DNA of 64,000 nt from Paraburkholderia tagetis (GCF_022213065.1 NZ_JAKLJA010000013.1:1-64000); one strand, 5' to 3'; positions 17,717 through 26,769 are shown, numbered from the stretch's first letter. Numbers and translations are program-made. The notes: a model not told the origin generated them from the sequence alone.

Positions 17717-18604
17717 ATGAATTTTCGACGCCTCACGCCCTCCATGTCACTCTTGCTCGCGTTCGAAGCGGCGGCGCGTCACGAGAGCTATGTACGCGCG
17801 GCCGATGAACTGTCGCTGAGTCAGAGCGCGATCAGCAGACAGGTTCAGACGCTCGAAGACCAGCTCGGCGTGGCGCTCTTTCGTCGCGAAGGGCGCTCGG
17901 TCAGGTTGACTGAAGTGGGCCGCCGCTACTTTGTCGAGTTGAGCGGTGCGCTCGGGCGCATTCGCGGCGCGACCTTGCAGGTGATGTCCCAGCAGGCTGG
18001 CGCGGGAACGTTGCGGTTGGCGACCTTGCCCACGTTCGGCTCCAAATGGCTGCTGCCACATCTGCACGAGTTCTATGCCGCCCATCCCGGCGTGAACGTC
18101 CACATTCATTCGCGAATCGGCGCTGTCGATTTTCACGGCGATGGCATCGACGCGGCGATCACGGTGGGAACAGGCGATTGGCCCGGGTTATCCGCCCACC
18201 GTCTCTACAATGAATTCCTCGTTGCCATCGCCAGCCCTGACTTGCTTGACGGATCCATTGCCGAAAGCCCACCATCGTGGGCGATGAAGCAGACGCTATT
18301 GGGCGTCACGAGCAACCAGCAGGCATGGTCCGAATGGTTCTCGCACTATCAACTGGATCACCGCCAGATGCGGATCGGACCGAGCTTCGAATTAACGTCG
18401 CATCTGATTCAGGCGGTTCGCGCTGGCATGGGAATCGGCCTCGTGCCGAAGGTGCTGGTCGAGGACGAGCTCAACCGTAAAGAACTCGTCTCGATCGGCA
18501 ATGCGATCGGCAGCCAGCGCAGCTACTATCTCGTCTACCCTTCCAGCAATGAGGCCCTGCCCTCACTGGTTGCATTTCGCGACTGGCTGTTGCGGTCATG
18601 CTGA
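17717..18604 (+). CDS. LysR-family regulator (GcvA-like)
   Basis: 295 residues from the ATG at 17717, which gives the typical start MNFRRLTPSMSLLLAFEAAA; an ATG at 17675 would add 14 residues. The winged helix-turn-helix (YVRAADELSLSQSAISRQVQ) and effector domain (LRLATLPTFGSKWLLPHL; AGMGIGLVPKVLVEDEL) match the GcvA subgroup. It is divergent from ydiJ across an inverted repeat and so probably controls D-hydroxyacid oxidation, with the hydroxyacid as a candidate effector. Confidence 0.85.
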   Translation: MNFRRLTPSMSLLLAFEAAARHESYVRAADELSLSQSAISRQVQTLEDQLGVALFRREGRSVRLTEVGRRYFVELSGALGRIRGATLQVMSQQAGAGTLRLATLPTFGSKWLLPHLHEFYAAHPGVNVHIHSRIGAVDFHGDGIDAAITVGTGDWPGLSAHRLYNEFLVAIASPDLLDGSIAESPPSWAMKQTLLGVTSNQQAWSEWFSHYQLDHRQMRIGPSFELTSHLIQAVRAGMGIGLVPKVLVEDELNRKELVSIGNAIGSQRSYYLVYPSSNEALPSLVAFRDWLLRSC

Positions 18605-18635
18605 CGACGAAGGTTCGCTTCTTATCGGCGTTGAG

Positions 18636-19136
18636 TCAGTCTTTAGAACTCTTCAAGTCCGCTATCCGTTCCTTCGTTATGCGCGTCATGCAATCCCAGA
18701 ACGTCATATATCGCATGGACGCTTGGCCCGACGAGTAGGTTTCCGCGTAGCACTGGTTGGCACGATAGTCAGCCCATGCTCGCTGGGCCTGCTGAAAATG
18801 CGGTAGTGCTACAGGGTAATTGTCTGACAAAAGATCCGCATCATTCTTTTTATAATCCGCTTCCTCGGACCTGAGAAGGACATCGAGCCTATCCGCTGAT
18901 TGCTCAAAATCTCGCTGACTACACGCCGCAATGTCCGCTGTCCCCGCGTGCTCTCCGGTCTTGCATAGATGGTCAATTTCCGCTTTTGACATTCCATGAA
19001 AATATACAGATGTCGGCGTAGCCTTCTTATAGTCGAACGGTACTGAGTAAATCGTCTCCCCGTAAGAAGGGATGGATGCAGGCAGGATCGCGACCGCTAT
19101 CACAGCCCGCAAAATAAATTTTTCAGTGGTCCGCAT
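18636..19136 (-). CDS. Exported DUF1311/LprI-like protein, probable lysozyme inhibitor (immunity)
   Basis: 166 residues with an N-terminal signal peptide (ILRAVIAVAILPASIPSYGE). The C-terminal half has the DUF1311 pattern QRAWADYRANQC ... FWDCMTRITKERIADL, where paired cysteines and the tryptophan-arginine region are conserved. LprI-type members inhibit lysozyme. Its start overlaps the end of the lysozyme gene by 14 bp, so the two are translated together. A signal peptide on this protein but not on the lysozyme fits a periplasmic immunity factor. The ATG at 19136 is preferred over a GTG at 19145, with GAGGG nine bases upstream. Confidence 0.75.
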   Translation of the reverse strand: MRTTEKFILRAVIAVAILPASIPSYGETIYSVPFDYKKATPTSVYFHGMSKAEIDHLCKTGEHAGTADIAACSQRDFEQSADRLDVLLRSEEADYKKNDADLLSDNYPVALPHFQQAQRAWADYRANQCYAETYSSGQASMRYMTFWDCMTRITKERIADLKSSKD

Positions 19137-19722
19137 TGTAAACACCCTCTGAGAATACGCGTGCCTCGCTCCGGCGGCGCTGTTGCAATCGTGGATTTCT
19201 ACAGCGGAAGTGCCTTATAAATCCCGGGATGCCATCATAATCTCCATGATTGACCCGATGTGCCAATTCGTCTGCTGCCTGTCCGGCACCACAATTAAAT
19301 ACAACACTTACGAGAGCATCATATTCATATTGCATCAATGGAATGTGAATTTTAGTATTAAGCGCATTTTCTGTTCGCCTTAGATCTTTCTTCAAAAATT
19401 CCCTTGCACGGTCAACAGATATCAACTGCCCCACACTTAGATGGTCCTCCGGCAAGACAAGATGGCCGCATCCAACGGTAGGATTGCCCTGGTCGTCACG
19501 ATATACGAGCAAAATAAAGCCGTGGGAAACAGGAACATCCATGTGCGTATGATCGGAGCGAAAGATTCGGGTTATGCCGTTGAGTCTTCCACTCTCCCAG
19601 ATTGCCATGAACGTTTGAATTTGGTTTGTCGAAGTCCACGGCTTGCAAAGCCTGGAAGATTGCAACGTAACGCACGAATCGGGGTTAGTATTGGTTACCG
19701 CTGAACCAAGTGCATCAGGCAT
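19123..19722 (-). CDS. GH24-like lysozyme without signal peptide, probable effector
   Basis: 199 residues. The phage-lysozyme pattern is visible: VYRDDQGNPTVGCGHLVLPE (residues 73-92), then FLKKDLRRTENALN, then PLMQYEYDALVSVVFNCG. Such enzymes cut the MurNAc-GlcNAc bond of peptidoglycan. The residue in the usual catalytic Glu place just before this segment is His67 (SHGFILLVYRD). A Glu in WESG at 43 is an alternative catalytic candidate. There is no signal peptide, holin or phage gene nearby, and a DUF1311 inhibitor gene overlaps the 3' end, which suggests a contact-delivered (for example type VI) toxin. Strong ribosome binding site AGGAGG. Base composition is AT-richer than its neighbours. 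Confidence 0.78.
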   Translation of the reverse strand: MPDALGSAVTNTNPDSCVTLQSSRLCKPWTSTNQIQTFMAIWESGRLNGITRIFRSDHTHMDVPVSHGFILLVYRDDQGNPTVGCGHLVLPEDHLSVGQLISVDRAREFLKKDLRRTENALNTKIHIPLMQYEYDALVSVVFNCGAGQAADELAHRVNHGDYDGIPGFIRHFRCRNPRLQQRRRSEARVFSEGVYNADH

Positions 19723-20041
19723 TAAACCTCCTGTTTTTGACCAAGATAGAGACGAATGGATTGCACGCACGGAACTACCGATAACGTGGCTATCGCCGCC
19801 GTTATCGACCCGGCGCTGCGACCGGCGAGTTAAACGGGTTTATGGCTTGCCCGCTCGGGCGATATTCACGCGATGGCCATGGAGCGCAATATAGGACTTG
19901 TCCGAAAGTTGGGAGCAAGCAAGGGGCACGATTCGTTACACATCGCGTCAGCAAAAAAGATCGACCTTGTTCGCCACTGAAAAACGGAGTGCAATCAGCG
20001 CAGTAACCGCTAGAATTGCGGTTTTAGCCCGGAATACGCCA
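19723..20041. promoter_or_regulatory. 319-bp intergenic region between lysozyme and helicase genes
   Basis: Divergent promoter region. A possible -10 box TAGAAT lies at 20011-20016 inside AACCGC-TAGAATT-GCGGTT (20005-20023), just ahead of the helicase start. No convincing gene is seen, and the first 140 bases continue the AT-richer composition of the lysozyme pair. Confidence 0.35.
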
Positions 20042-21454
20042 ATGTCTTTTGCCTCGCTTGGCCTGATCGATCCCTTGCTGCGTAATGTGCAGGACCTCAA
20101 TTACCAGACGCCTACGCCGGTGCAGATCAAGGCGATTCCTGCTGTACTCAGTGGCAAGGACGTCATGGCTGCGGCACAGACCGGCACGGGCAAAACGGCG
20201 GGCTTTGCGCTGCCGCTGTTGCAACGGCTGGTGCAACACGGCCCGGCGGTGTCCAGCAACCGCGCGCGCGTGCTGGTGCTGGTGCCCACGCGTGAACTGG
20301 CTGAACAAGTGCTGCAAAGCTTTATCGAGTACGGTAAAGGCCTCGACCTGCGATTTCTGGCCGCCTACGGCGGCGTGAGTATCAATCCGCAGATGATGAA
20401 GTTGCGCAAAGGCGTCGATGTGCTCGTTGCCACGCCGGGCCGTTTGCTCGATCTCAATCGCCAGAACGCCGTGCAGTTCGATCAAGTGCAAACGCTGGTG
20501 CTGGATGAAGCCGACCGCATGCTGGATCTGGGCTTTGCGCGCGAGCTCAACGCCGTCTTTGCCGCCTTGCCCGCTCAGCGCCAGACCCTGCTGTTCTCTG
20601 CCACATTTACCGACGATATCCGCGCCATGGCGGCGAACATTCTGCGCGGCCCGGTCAATATCAGCGTCAGCCCGCCCAATGCCACGGCCAGCAAAATCAA
20701 GCAATGGGTGGTGACGGTGGATAAAAAGAACAAGCCTGACCTCTTCATGCACCTTGTGGCTGAGAACAACTGGGAGCACGCGCTGGTGTTCGTCAAAACC
20801 CGCAATGGCGTGGATTACCTGGCGACCGTGCTCGATGAAGCGGGCTATGCGGTCGACACCATCCACGGCGACAAACCGCAACCCGCGCGCCTGCGTGCGC
20901 TGGAGCGCTTCAAGACGGGCGAAGTCAATATGCTGGTCGCCACCGATGTGGCTGCACGCGGGCTGGATATCGACGACCTGCCGCTGGTGATCAACGTTGA
21001 TCTGCCGATCGTGGCGCAGGACTATGTGCACCGTATTGGCCGTACCGGACGCGCGGGCGCCAGCGGCGTGGCGGTGTCCCTTGTGTGTGCCGATGAAGCG
21101 CCGCAACTGGCCGCGATTGAAGCGCTGATCCGGCAAACGCTGCCCCGCGAAGAGGAGCCGGGTTTTGAAGCCGAGCACCGCGTGCCGCAAACCAGCGCGA
21201 CGGGCCAGCTCATCAAGAAACCCAAAAAGCCGAAGAAGCCCAAAGTGCCGCAAGCCGCGCCGGGCGCCACGCAGGGGCCAAGCAAAAAGCCGCGCCCGCA
21301 GAGCGGCGAAAACAAACGCAAGCCTGCGGCGCAGCACGCTGTGGCCGCGGGTAAAGACGCAAGCTTGATCAGTGGCAGCCCATTCAGCGTGCAAAAGCCA
21401 CGCAGCAAACCCGCCAGCAAGCCCGCTGGCGGCCGCGGCAAGCGCCAACCCTGA
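20042..21454 (+). CDS. rhlE: DEAD-box RNA helicase, RhlE-like
   Basis: 470 residues. All helicase core motifs are present: TPVQ, AAQTGTGKT (Walker A), PTRELAEQ, ATPGRLLD, LDEADRML (a DEAD box), SATF, then the second RecA domain with ATDVAARGLDID and HRIGRTGRAG. The last 100 residues are a basic lysine-proline tail (IKKPKKPKKPKVPQ) for RNA binding, as in RhlE proteins. It unwinds RNA duplexes in ribosome assembly or mRNA decay, often in cold adaptation. The start at 20042 gives the family N-terminus FASLGLIDPLLRNV. A longer in-frame start at 19898 would add 48 residues not typical of the family. Confidence 0.92.
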   Translation: MSFASLGLIDPLLRNVQDLNYQTPTPVQIKAIPAVLSGKDVMAAAQTGTGKTAGFALPLLQRLVQHGPAVSSNRARVLVLVPTRELAEQVLQSFIEYGKGLDLRFLAAYGGVSINPQMMKLRKGVDVLVATPGRLLDLNRQNAVQFDQVQTLVLDEADRMLDLGFARELNAVFAALPAQRQTLLFSATFTDDIRAMAANILRGPVNISVSPPNATASKIKQWVVTVDKKNKPDLFMHLVAENNWEHALVFVKTRNGVDYLATVLDEAGYAVDTIHGDKPQPARLRALERFKTGEVNMLVATDVAARGLDIDDLPLVINVDLPIVAQDYVHRIGRTGRAGASGVAVSLVCADEAPQLAAIEALIRQTLPREEEPGFEAEHRVPQTSATGQLIKKPKKPKKPKVPQAAPGATQGPSKKPRPQSGENKRKPAAQHAVAAGKDASLISGSPFSVQKPRSKPASKPAGGRGKRQP

Positions 21455-21604
21455 TTGCCCCCACGCCTGCCCAGGTAAGCTCGAGCGGCCCCGGTGCCCA
21501 TGCCGCTCGCCCGCAGCGTCGCCGCGTGCAAACGAAAGAACGCGACCACGTCACCAAGTTGCGGTTCTTGATCGTGCAACGATGTGCCACGACCAACATG
21601 AGAT

Positions 21605-21994
21605 ATGGGATTGACGACTACATTCGACGAGGCAACAACGGCGGCGATCGCCGCGTTTGCCCAACTGGACTTCTACACGGCTGTGCAGGCGATGCGCGCC
21701 GAGGCCGACTACGACCGCGAACGGGACCAGTGGATCACGCGCTACATCGACGAGCACGGCGGCGGCGCGGATGATGCGGCATACGACGCCTTGCACGCGC
21801 AGGCCCAGGCAACCCCGGAATACGCACAGTTCGTCGATGCCGTTCGCAGGGAAATCCTGGAGTATTTCGGCGTGGCCGACGATCAACTGGACTGGGTGGT
21901 CCTGCTGCGCAATGACGACAGCGATGTGCTTTGGGCGGAGGTCAACCGGCGGCGGAGCATGCTGGGAACCGGTGAAGTGCGCGGAGATCTCTGA
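21605..21994 (+). CDS. Hypothetical acidic protein, 129 residues
   Basis: I do not recognise a family. The protein is acidic, rich in aspartate and alanine, probably helical and cytosolic, with no signal or membrane segment (DQWITRYIDEHGGGADDAAY; EILEYFGVADDQLDWVVLLR). It follows the helicase by 150 bp on the same strand without a strong ribosome binding site. Codon use looks like real coding sequence of this genome. The start is uncertain. Confidence 0.6.
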   Translation: MGLTTTFDEATTAAIAAFAQLDFYTAVQAMRAEADYDRERDQWITRYIDEHGGGADDAAYDALHAQAQATPEYAQFVDAVRREILEYFGVADDQLDWVVLLRNDDSDVLWAEVNRRRSMLGTGEVRGDL

Positions 21995-22049
21995 TTGATG
22001 AAGTTCCGCTCGAGCAGCAGCGTGACAATTGCGGTGAGATCCCTGGACT

Positions 22050-22970
22050 TCAATCGTTTTTACTCTGCTCGCCCTGCTCCAGAAGCCATGCTTTAACAGC
22101 CTTGATACTCGTCGTTTCATCGTCTGCTCGAGTCAGGACGTAATACTTTCCAGACTCGGCAAGCATCTCCGGGAACGGTGCAAACAGACGTCCCGACGAG
22201 AGTTGCTTTCGTGCGAACAGCAACGGCATCACGACCGCGCCAATACCATCTTCGGCTGCCTGCAGCGCCGCAAACGTATGGTCAAGCGTCATGCGCTTCG
22301 ACGGCGCGGTGGCCGCGAGGCCGAAATGCCGCGTCCATGTCGGCCAGAGGTCTTCCCGTGCGCGAATGTGGATCGTCGGTCCGCGCAGCATCTTTTCCGG
22401 CGATTTTTCTGGCGATCCTTCCGGCGATTGTTCCTGTGATATCAGGCCATGCTTGTGCGCGAACTCGCGGCTGCACAATGGCATCGACCATTCCGTCATG
22501 AACGCGGTGGCGGCAAGCCCAGCAAAGTGGCGCGGATCGCGCCGTATGGCGAGATCGAACGGCACCGCGACATCCACAGGACCCACGCTCGTGGTCGACT
22601 CTATCCGGATGTCCGGCCGTTGCTCGCGATACTCGGCAAGACGCGGCGTGAGCCAGTACATCGAGAGTGTCGGCACGCAGTCGAGCCGCACGAGAGCCTG
22701 CTGCGTTTCGCGTCCAAGTGCTTCACCGGCTTCGGAGAGTTCCGCGAAGATGCGGCTGACCGCACTCACATAACGCTGGCCGGCAGCGGTCAGCGCCACC
22801 TTGCGGTGATGCCGCACAAACAACTGCACGCCCAGATGCGCTTCGAGCAATTTGACCTGGCGGCTGATCGCGCCGGTCGTCACATAGAGCTCCTGGGCGG
22901 CCAGCGTGAAGCTCGCGAAGCGCGCGGCGGCCTCGAAGGCACGTAAGGAGGTAAGCGGAGGGAGTCGCAT
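22050..22970 (-). CDS. LysR-family regulator (GcvA-like)
   Basis: 306 residues. The typical start MRLPPLTSLRAFEAAARFAS leads into the winged helix-turn-helix (LYVTTGAISRQVKLLEAHLG). The effector domain contains an unusual insert, QEQSPEGSPEKSPEKM at about residue 200, encoded by four degenerate 12-bp repeats at 22392-22439 that probably arose by slippage. GGAGG lies upstream of the ATG. It is divergent from the GNAT-MFS pair and is the likely regulator of it. Confidence 0.88.
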   Translation of the reverse strand: MRLPPLTSLRAFEAAARFASFTLAAQELYVTTGAISRQVKLLEAHLGVQLFVRHHRKVALTAAGQRYVSAVSRIFAELSEAGEALGRETQQALVRLDCVPTLSMYWLTPRLAEYREQRPDIRIESTTSVGPVDVAVPFDLAIRRDPRHFAGLAATAFMTEWSMPLCSREFAHKHGLISQEQSPEGSPEKSPEKMLRGPTIHIRAREDLWPTWTRHFGLAATAPSKRMTLDHTFAALQAAEDGIGAVVMPLLFARKQLSSGRLFAPFPEMLAESGKYYVLTRADDETTSIKAVKAWLLEQGEQSKND

Positions 22971-23079
22971 GATTGGTTGAGTATAAGTCAACCCAATGCG
23001 GAAAACTCATCGTTTGTCAGCGCGGATCCGTGCTTCCAGAATGCGGCTTGCAACGTCTTTCCCCAGAGCCCATCCCGCC

Positions 23080-23604
23080 ATGAATTGCAGCGCTGAAACC
23101 ATCACCCTCCGTGAGGCGCGTCTTTCCGACATGGAACAGATTGCCTGCATTTACGCTCATTACGTCACCCACACGACCGTTACCTTCGAGACGGAGCCGC
23201 CATCCGTCGATGAACTCGCGCAGCGCTATCGCGACATCCGGGCAGCGGGCGCGCCGTATCTGGCCGCGCTCCAGGGGGACACCGTCCTGGGCTATGCCTG
23301 CGCCGCGCCCTTCAAGGCGCGCGCGGCTTACCGCTATACGCTCGAACATTCGATCTATCTGGATCGCAGCGCAGCAGGCAAGGGGCTCGGCCGGATGCTG
23401 CTGGAAAAGTTGATCGAGCAATGCACCCTGGCCGGTTTCGCCGAAATGCTCGCGACCGTGGCAGGCGACGATAACCACGCCTCTCTGGCTCTACACGCGC
23501 GCTGTGGCTTCGTTCCCGTGGGCGTGCTGAAGAACGTCGGCTTCAAGCACGATCGCTGGCTGGACGTGACGCTCATGCAGCGCTCGCTCCGGAGCGAGCC
23601 TTGA
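23080..23604 (+). CDS. GNAT acetyltransferase, phosphinothricin N-acetyltransferase-like
   Basis: 174 residues. The GNAT acetyl-CoA pyrophosphate loop is RSAAGKGLGRMLLEKL. The surrounding pattern (IYAHYVTHTTVTFETEPPS; YLDRSAAGKGLG; GFKHDRWLDVTLMQ) is that of the PAT/bar family, which N-acetylates phosphinothricin, methionine sulfoximine or related compounds. The stop overlaps the TTG start of the MFS exporter gene, so a modify-and-export pairing is plausible. The true substrate is unknown; many chromosomal members act on methionine sulfone or sulfoximine. Confidence 0.85.
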   Translation: MNCSAETITLREARLSDMEQIACIYAHYVTHTTVTFETEPPSVDELAQRYRDIRAAGAPYLAALQGDTVLGYACAAPFKARAAYRYTLEHSIYLDRSAAGKGLGRMLLEKLIEQCTLAGFAEMLATVAGDDNHASLALHARCGFVPVGVLKNVGFKHDRWLDVTLMQRSLRSEP

Positions 23605-24809
23605 ACCGGCTCGCCCTGCTTTGCGCCGGTCGGGCCGGCGCGTGCATGGGCACGATGACATTCGCCGGTGCGTTGCCCGTGCTGCGCGACACATGGCACA
23701 TGAGCGCATCGACGGCCGGCACGATCCAGACCGCGTTCAATCTGTCCAACGCGCTCGCTCTGCTCGTGGCGGCCTGGCTCTCCGACAGCTATGGCGCGAA
23801 GCGCGTCTACCTTGCCTGTACGTGGGCCGGTGCGGCAGCGCTCGCCGGTTTCGCGTGGCTCGCCAGGTCTCCGGAGAGCGCGTTGATTGGCATCGTATTC
23901 GTCGGGCTGACGCAAGGTGGCGCGTATGCACCCGCGTTGATGCTTGCCGCCGATCTCGGTTCTCCGGCCGCGCGCGGTCGAGCCATAGGCCAGATGCTCG
24001 CGGCCGGCTCGTTCGGCTATCTGCTTTCGGTGTTCCTGGCACTTTGGGCGACCCAGACATACGGCGTGGCGGCAGGCTTTTCCTTATGCGCAGCCGGTGT
24101 ATTCGCGGGGGCGCTGCTTAGCCACGTCAGCTTGTCCGGAACATCATTGGCGCCCGCGCGAGGTCGCGCCATGCGAGCCTCGGCCGCTCGACCTTCGCGT
24201 CCGCTGGCAGTGTGGAGCCCGGTCGCCGTGTGTCTGCTGGTCGGCTACGTGGCGCACTGTTGGGAGCTGCTGGGCAACTATGCATGGACGCCGTCGCTGC
24301 TCGCCGTTGCGGTCGCGCCCCTGCATCTGGATACGCTCTCGCAAGCGCTGCTGATTGGCGCGGTCGTGCATTCATCCGGCATGCTCTCGACGGTTGCGTT
24401 CGGCGTCCTGTCCGACCGATGGGATCGCGCGCAGGTTCTCGTCGTGGTCGCCGGGGCGGGCGCCGCCTGCTCGATTCTGATGGGGTTCTCGATGCAATGG
24501 GGACCGGTATGGACGGTTCTGATTGCAGCGATCGGAAGCTTCTTTATTCTCGGCGATTCGGGCGTGCTGTCGGCGGCCATAACGGATGCCGTTCCCCCGG
24601 ACCGGCTTGGACGTGTCATGGGTGTTCGTTCCGTAATCGGCTTCGGCGCCGGTGCGCTGGCACCCACGACCTTTGGCGCCACATTCGATGCAACGCATCA
24701 ATGGTCATGGGCATATGGAACCCTTGCGCTGGGTGGCGGCGCTGCTTGCTGTGCGGCGCTGTGCTTACGTTGGCTCGTCACGGCCGGGCACCGGCATTGC
24801 TCCAGTTAG
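23601..24809 (+). CDS. MFS transporter
   Basis: 402 residues with about 12 hydrophobic segments and the MFS A-motif-like loop WLSDSYGAKRVYLA between helices 2 and 3, repeated in the second half as GVLSDRWDRAQVLV. It is an inner-membrane proton-coupled transporter; direction and substrate are unknown. The TTG at 23601 overlaps the stop of the acetyltransferase (TTGA). An ATG at 23646 would delete half of helix 1, so the TTG is preferred. Confidence 0.85.
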   Translation: MNRLALLCAGRAGACMGTMTFAGALPVLRDTWHMSASTAGTIQTAFNLSNALALLVAAWLSDSYGAKRVYLACTWAGAAALAGFAWLARSPESALIGIVFVGLTQGGAYAPALMLAADLGSPAARGRAIGQMLAAGSFGYLLSVFLALWATQTYGVAAGFSLCAAGVFAGALLSHVSLSGTSLAPARGRAMRASAARPSRPLAVWSPVAVCLLVGYVAHCWELLGNYAWTPSLLAVAVAPLHLDTLSQALLIGAVVHSSGMLSTVAFGVLSDRWDRAQVLVVVAGAGAACSILMGFSMQWGPVWTVLIAAIGSFFILGDSGVLSAAITDAVPPDRLGRVMGVRSVIGFGAGALAPTTFGATFDATHQWSWAYGTLALGGGAACCAALCLRWLVTAGHRHCSS

Positions 24810-24837
24810 CATGTCATCGTTCGATCGTGGGGGCATT

Positions 24838-24993
24838 ATGCTTGGCACCTTGCTTCTGGTCGTTTTGATCCTGCTGCTCATCGGCGCCTTTCCCTCGTGG
24901 CCATATAGCCGCTCGTGGGGCTATGCGCCATCCGGCACGTTGGGAGTCGTGCTCATCATCCTGATCGTGCTCGTGGTGATGGGCGCGATCTAG
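24838..24993 (+). CDS. DUF3309-family small membrane protein
   Basis: 51 residues: a hydrophobic first segment (LGTLLLVVLILLLIGAFPSW), a short conserved loop (PYSRSWGYAPSGTLG) and a second helix (VVLIILIVLVVMGAI). This is the compact two-helix DUF3309 layout common in proteobacteria, with unknown function. GGGGG precedes the ATG. Confidence 0.85.
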   Translation: MLGTLLLVVLILLLIGAFPSWPYSRSWGYAPSGTLGVVLIILIVLVVMGAI

Positions 24994-25044
24994 TCCCATT
25001 GCCCGTGTCCGATTAACCATTGTTCGGATATCTAATGTTGTGCC

Positions 25045-25069
25045 TGGCCCGCAAGCATTGAACGGGCCA
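25045..25069. terminator. Hairpin after DUF3309 gene
   Basis: TGGCCCG and CGGGCCA form a 7-bp stem with an 11-base loop, 52 bp after the stop at 24993. No U-tract follows directly. The rest of the 269-bp gap holds pyrimidine-rich sequence and the promoter of the next gene. Confidence 0.35.
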
Positions 25070-25262
25070 CCGTCTTGTTGCGCTTGAGTTTTTCCCTGGT
25101 GTTTTTTTTCTGGTGAGTTTCCCTGGTAGCCGCGCTGACCGCATCGGCCATGCCGGGAGCGAATATTGCTATGAACCAGCGTCTTGTGGTTCGAGCTGTT
25201 TCGCTTCATCGGCGTTACGTGCGCGGCGTGTCCGCGCGGCGATCAACCAGGGAGACGTTGCC

Positions 25263-26738
25263 ATGAAAGACGGAAACAATGTGCTTTATCGCTATGACCG
25301 CCGCCGCTTTCTCGCGGGCGTCGCCGCGGTTGCCGGCAGCGTTGCAATGTCGGGCTGCGGGGGCGGCGGCTCGGACGATGGAAGGGACGGCAACGCACCT
25401 GCGCCATCGATTACCGATGTGCCTTCGCCGCATGGCGGCGACCGCTATAGCCTCGCGCGCCCCGCATTGCCGGACCCCGCCGGCTCCGGCGTCGATTTCA
25501 TCGTACTGGTGACGATGGAAAATCGCTCCTTCGATCATTTCATGAGCTGGGTGCCCGGTGCGGAGGGCATGCCAGCGAACCAGCAGTTCACCGATGCCTT
25601 CGGCGCGACGCATTCGCCGTTTTCACTTACCGCGAATCCAGCTTACGGCTACCAGGCATGTGCTTACCACGATCCCAATCACAGCTACGCGGGGGCGCGC
25701 ACGCAACTGGCTTCCGGTGCGATGAACGGCTGGCTGCTCACGCCCGGCACCAGCCTGACGCAAGGCGACTTGCTGCCCATTGGCTACTACACCGCAGCGG
25801 ACCTCGAATTCCTCAGCGCTGCCGCGAGCCATTACACGATCAGCGATTTTTACTTCAGCGGTGTGTTGACCAGCACGTTTCCGAACCGGATCTATCTGCA
25901 TAGCGGGGCGACAGACCGGCTCGACGACCGGCTCGACAAATGCTCGCTCACGACGATCTGGGACCACCTGAGCACGGCTAACGTGGGCTGCAATTACTAC
26001 TATCACGACGTGCCGTTCACCTCGCTCTATGGGACGCGTTACCTCGGCATTTCCCGTCCGTTCTCGGAATTTCTTGCCAAAGCCGCGGCGGGGACATTGC
26101 CGCCGTTCTGCATGGTCGATCCGACGTTCGCCGGCGAGCTGGAAGGTGTCTCCACAGACGATCATCCGCACGCGGACATTCGCAATGGCGAAGTGTTTCT
26201 CGCGCAGGTCTATAACGCGCTACGCACGAGCCCGACCTGGAACCGCACATTGATGATCATCGTATATGACGAATGGGGCGGGTTTTTCGATCACGTGGCG
26301 CCGCCAATCAGACCGATCAGCAAAAACGAACTGACGGTCGGTAACGACGGCACGCTAGGATGTCGCGCGCCCCTCGCGCTGCTGGGTCCCCGCGTTCGCG
26401 CGGGCGCGGTGACACGCTATCCGTTCGATCCGAGTTCGATTCACGCGCTCCTGCAATGGCGTTTCGGCTTGCCGCCGCTCGGCGTGCGCGGCAGCGATTC
26501 CGCGACCGTCAATCTCGCCTACGCGCTGGATTTCACCGGCCCACCGCGCACCGATGCACCGGCCATTAACGTTGCTCAAGGGCCATTTGGCGGTACCTGC
26601 CCAGGGGAGACGACACCACTAGTGCCGGGCGCGATCTCGGCGCTCGATAAATCGCAACTCGCGACCAACCCGACATCGGACCGTTTCGCGGACCTTCGCG
26701 CCAAGGCGGCCGCATTGGGATTCAAGACCGGCTCCTGA
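25263..26738 (+). CDS. Phospholipase C/acid phosphatase-like phosphoesterase, Tat-exported
   Basis: 491 residues. Twin arginines at residues 13-14 (RRRFLAGVAAVAG) followed by a lipobox-like AMSGC (Cys32) predict Tat export and possible lipid anchoring. The phosphoesterase (PF04185) signature is clear: VTMENRSFDHFMSWVPG, then DDHPHADIRNGEVF, then IIVYDEWGGFFDHVAPP, which carry the metal ligands and nucleophile region. The family includes non-haemolytic phospholipase C and AcpA-type phosphatases, used for phosphate release from lipids or in virulence. Without the two C-terminal DUF756 domains of PlcN it is shorter than classical PlcN, so acid phosphatase is an alternative. Confidence 0.85.
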   Translation: MKDGNNVLYRYDRRRFLAGVAAVAGSVAMSGCGGGGSDDGRDGNAPAPSITDVPSPHGGDRYSLARPALPDPAGSGVDFIVLVTMENRSFDHFMSWVPGAEGMPANQQFTDAFGATHSPFSLTANPAYGYQACAYHDPNHSYAGARTQLASGAMNGWLLTPGTSLTQGDLLPIGYYTAADLEFLSAAASHYTISDFYFSGVLTSTFPNRIYLHSGATDRLDDRLDKCSLTTIWDHLSTANVGCNYYYHDVPFTSLYGTRYLGISRPFSEFLAKAAAGTLPPFCMVDPTFAGELEGVSTDDHPHADIRNGEVFLAQVYNALRTSPTWNRTLMIIVYDEWGGFFDHVAPPIRPISKNELTVGNDGTLGCRAPLALLGPRVRAGAVTRYPFDPSSIHALLQWRFGLPPLGVRGSDSATVNLAYALDFTGPPRTDAPAINVAQGPFGGTCPGETTPLVPGAISALDKSQLATNPTSDRFADLRAKAAALGFKTGS

Positions 26739-26769
26739 CCAGCGGAGGGAATATACGAATGGTTTTGCG

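Noticed and set aside
19123..19722. Prophage lysis cassette
   Set aside because: No holin, spanin or structural phage genes flank the lysozyme, and its partner is a DUF1311 inhibitor.
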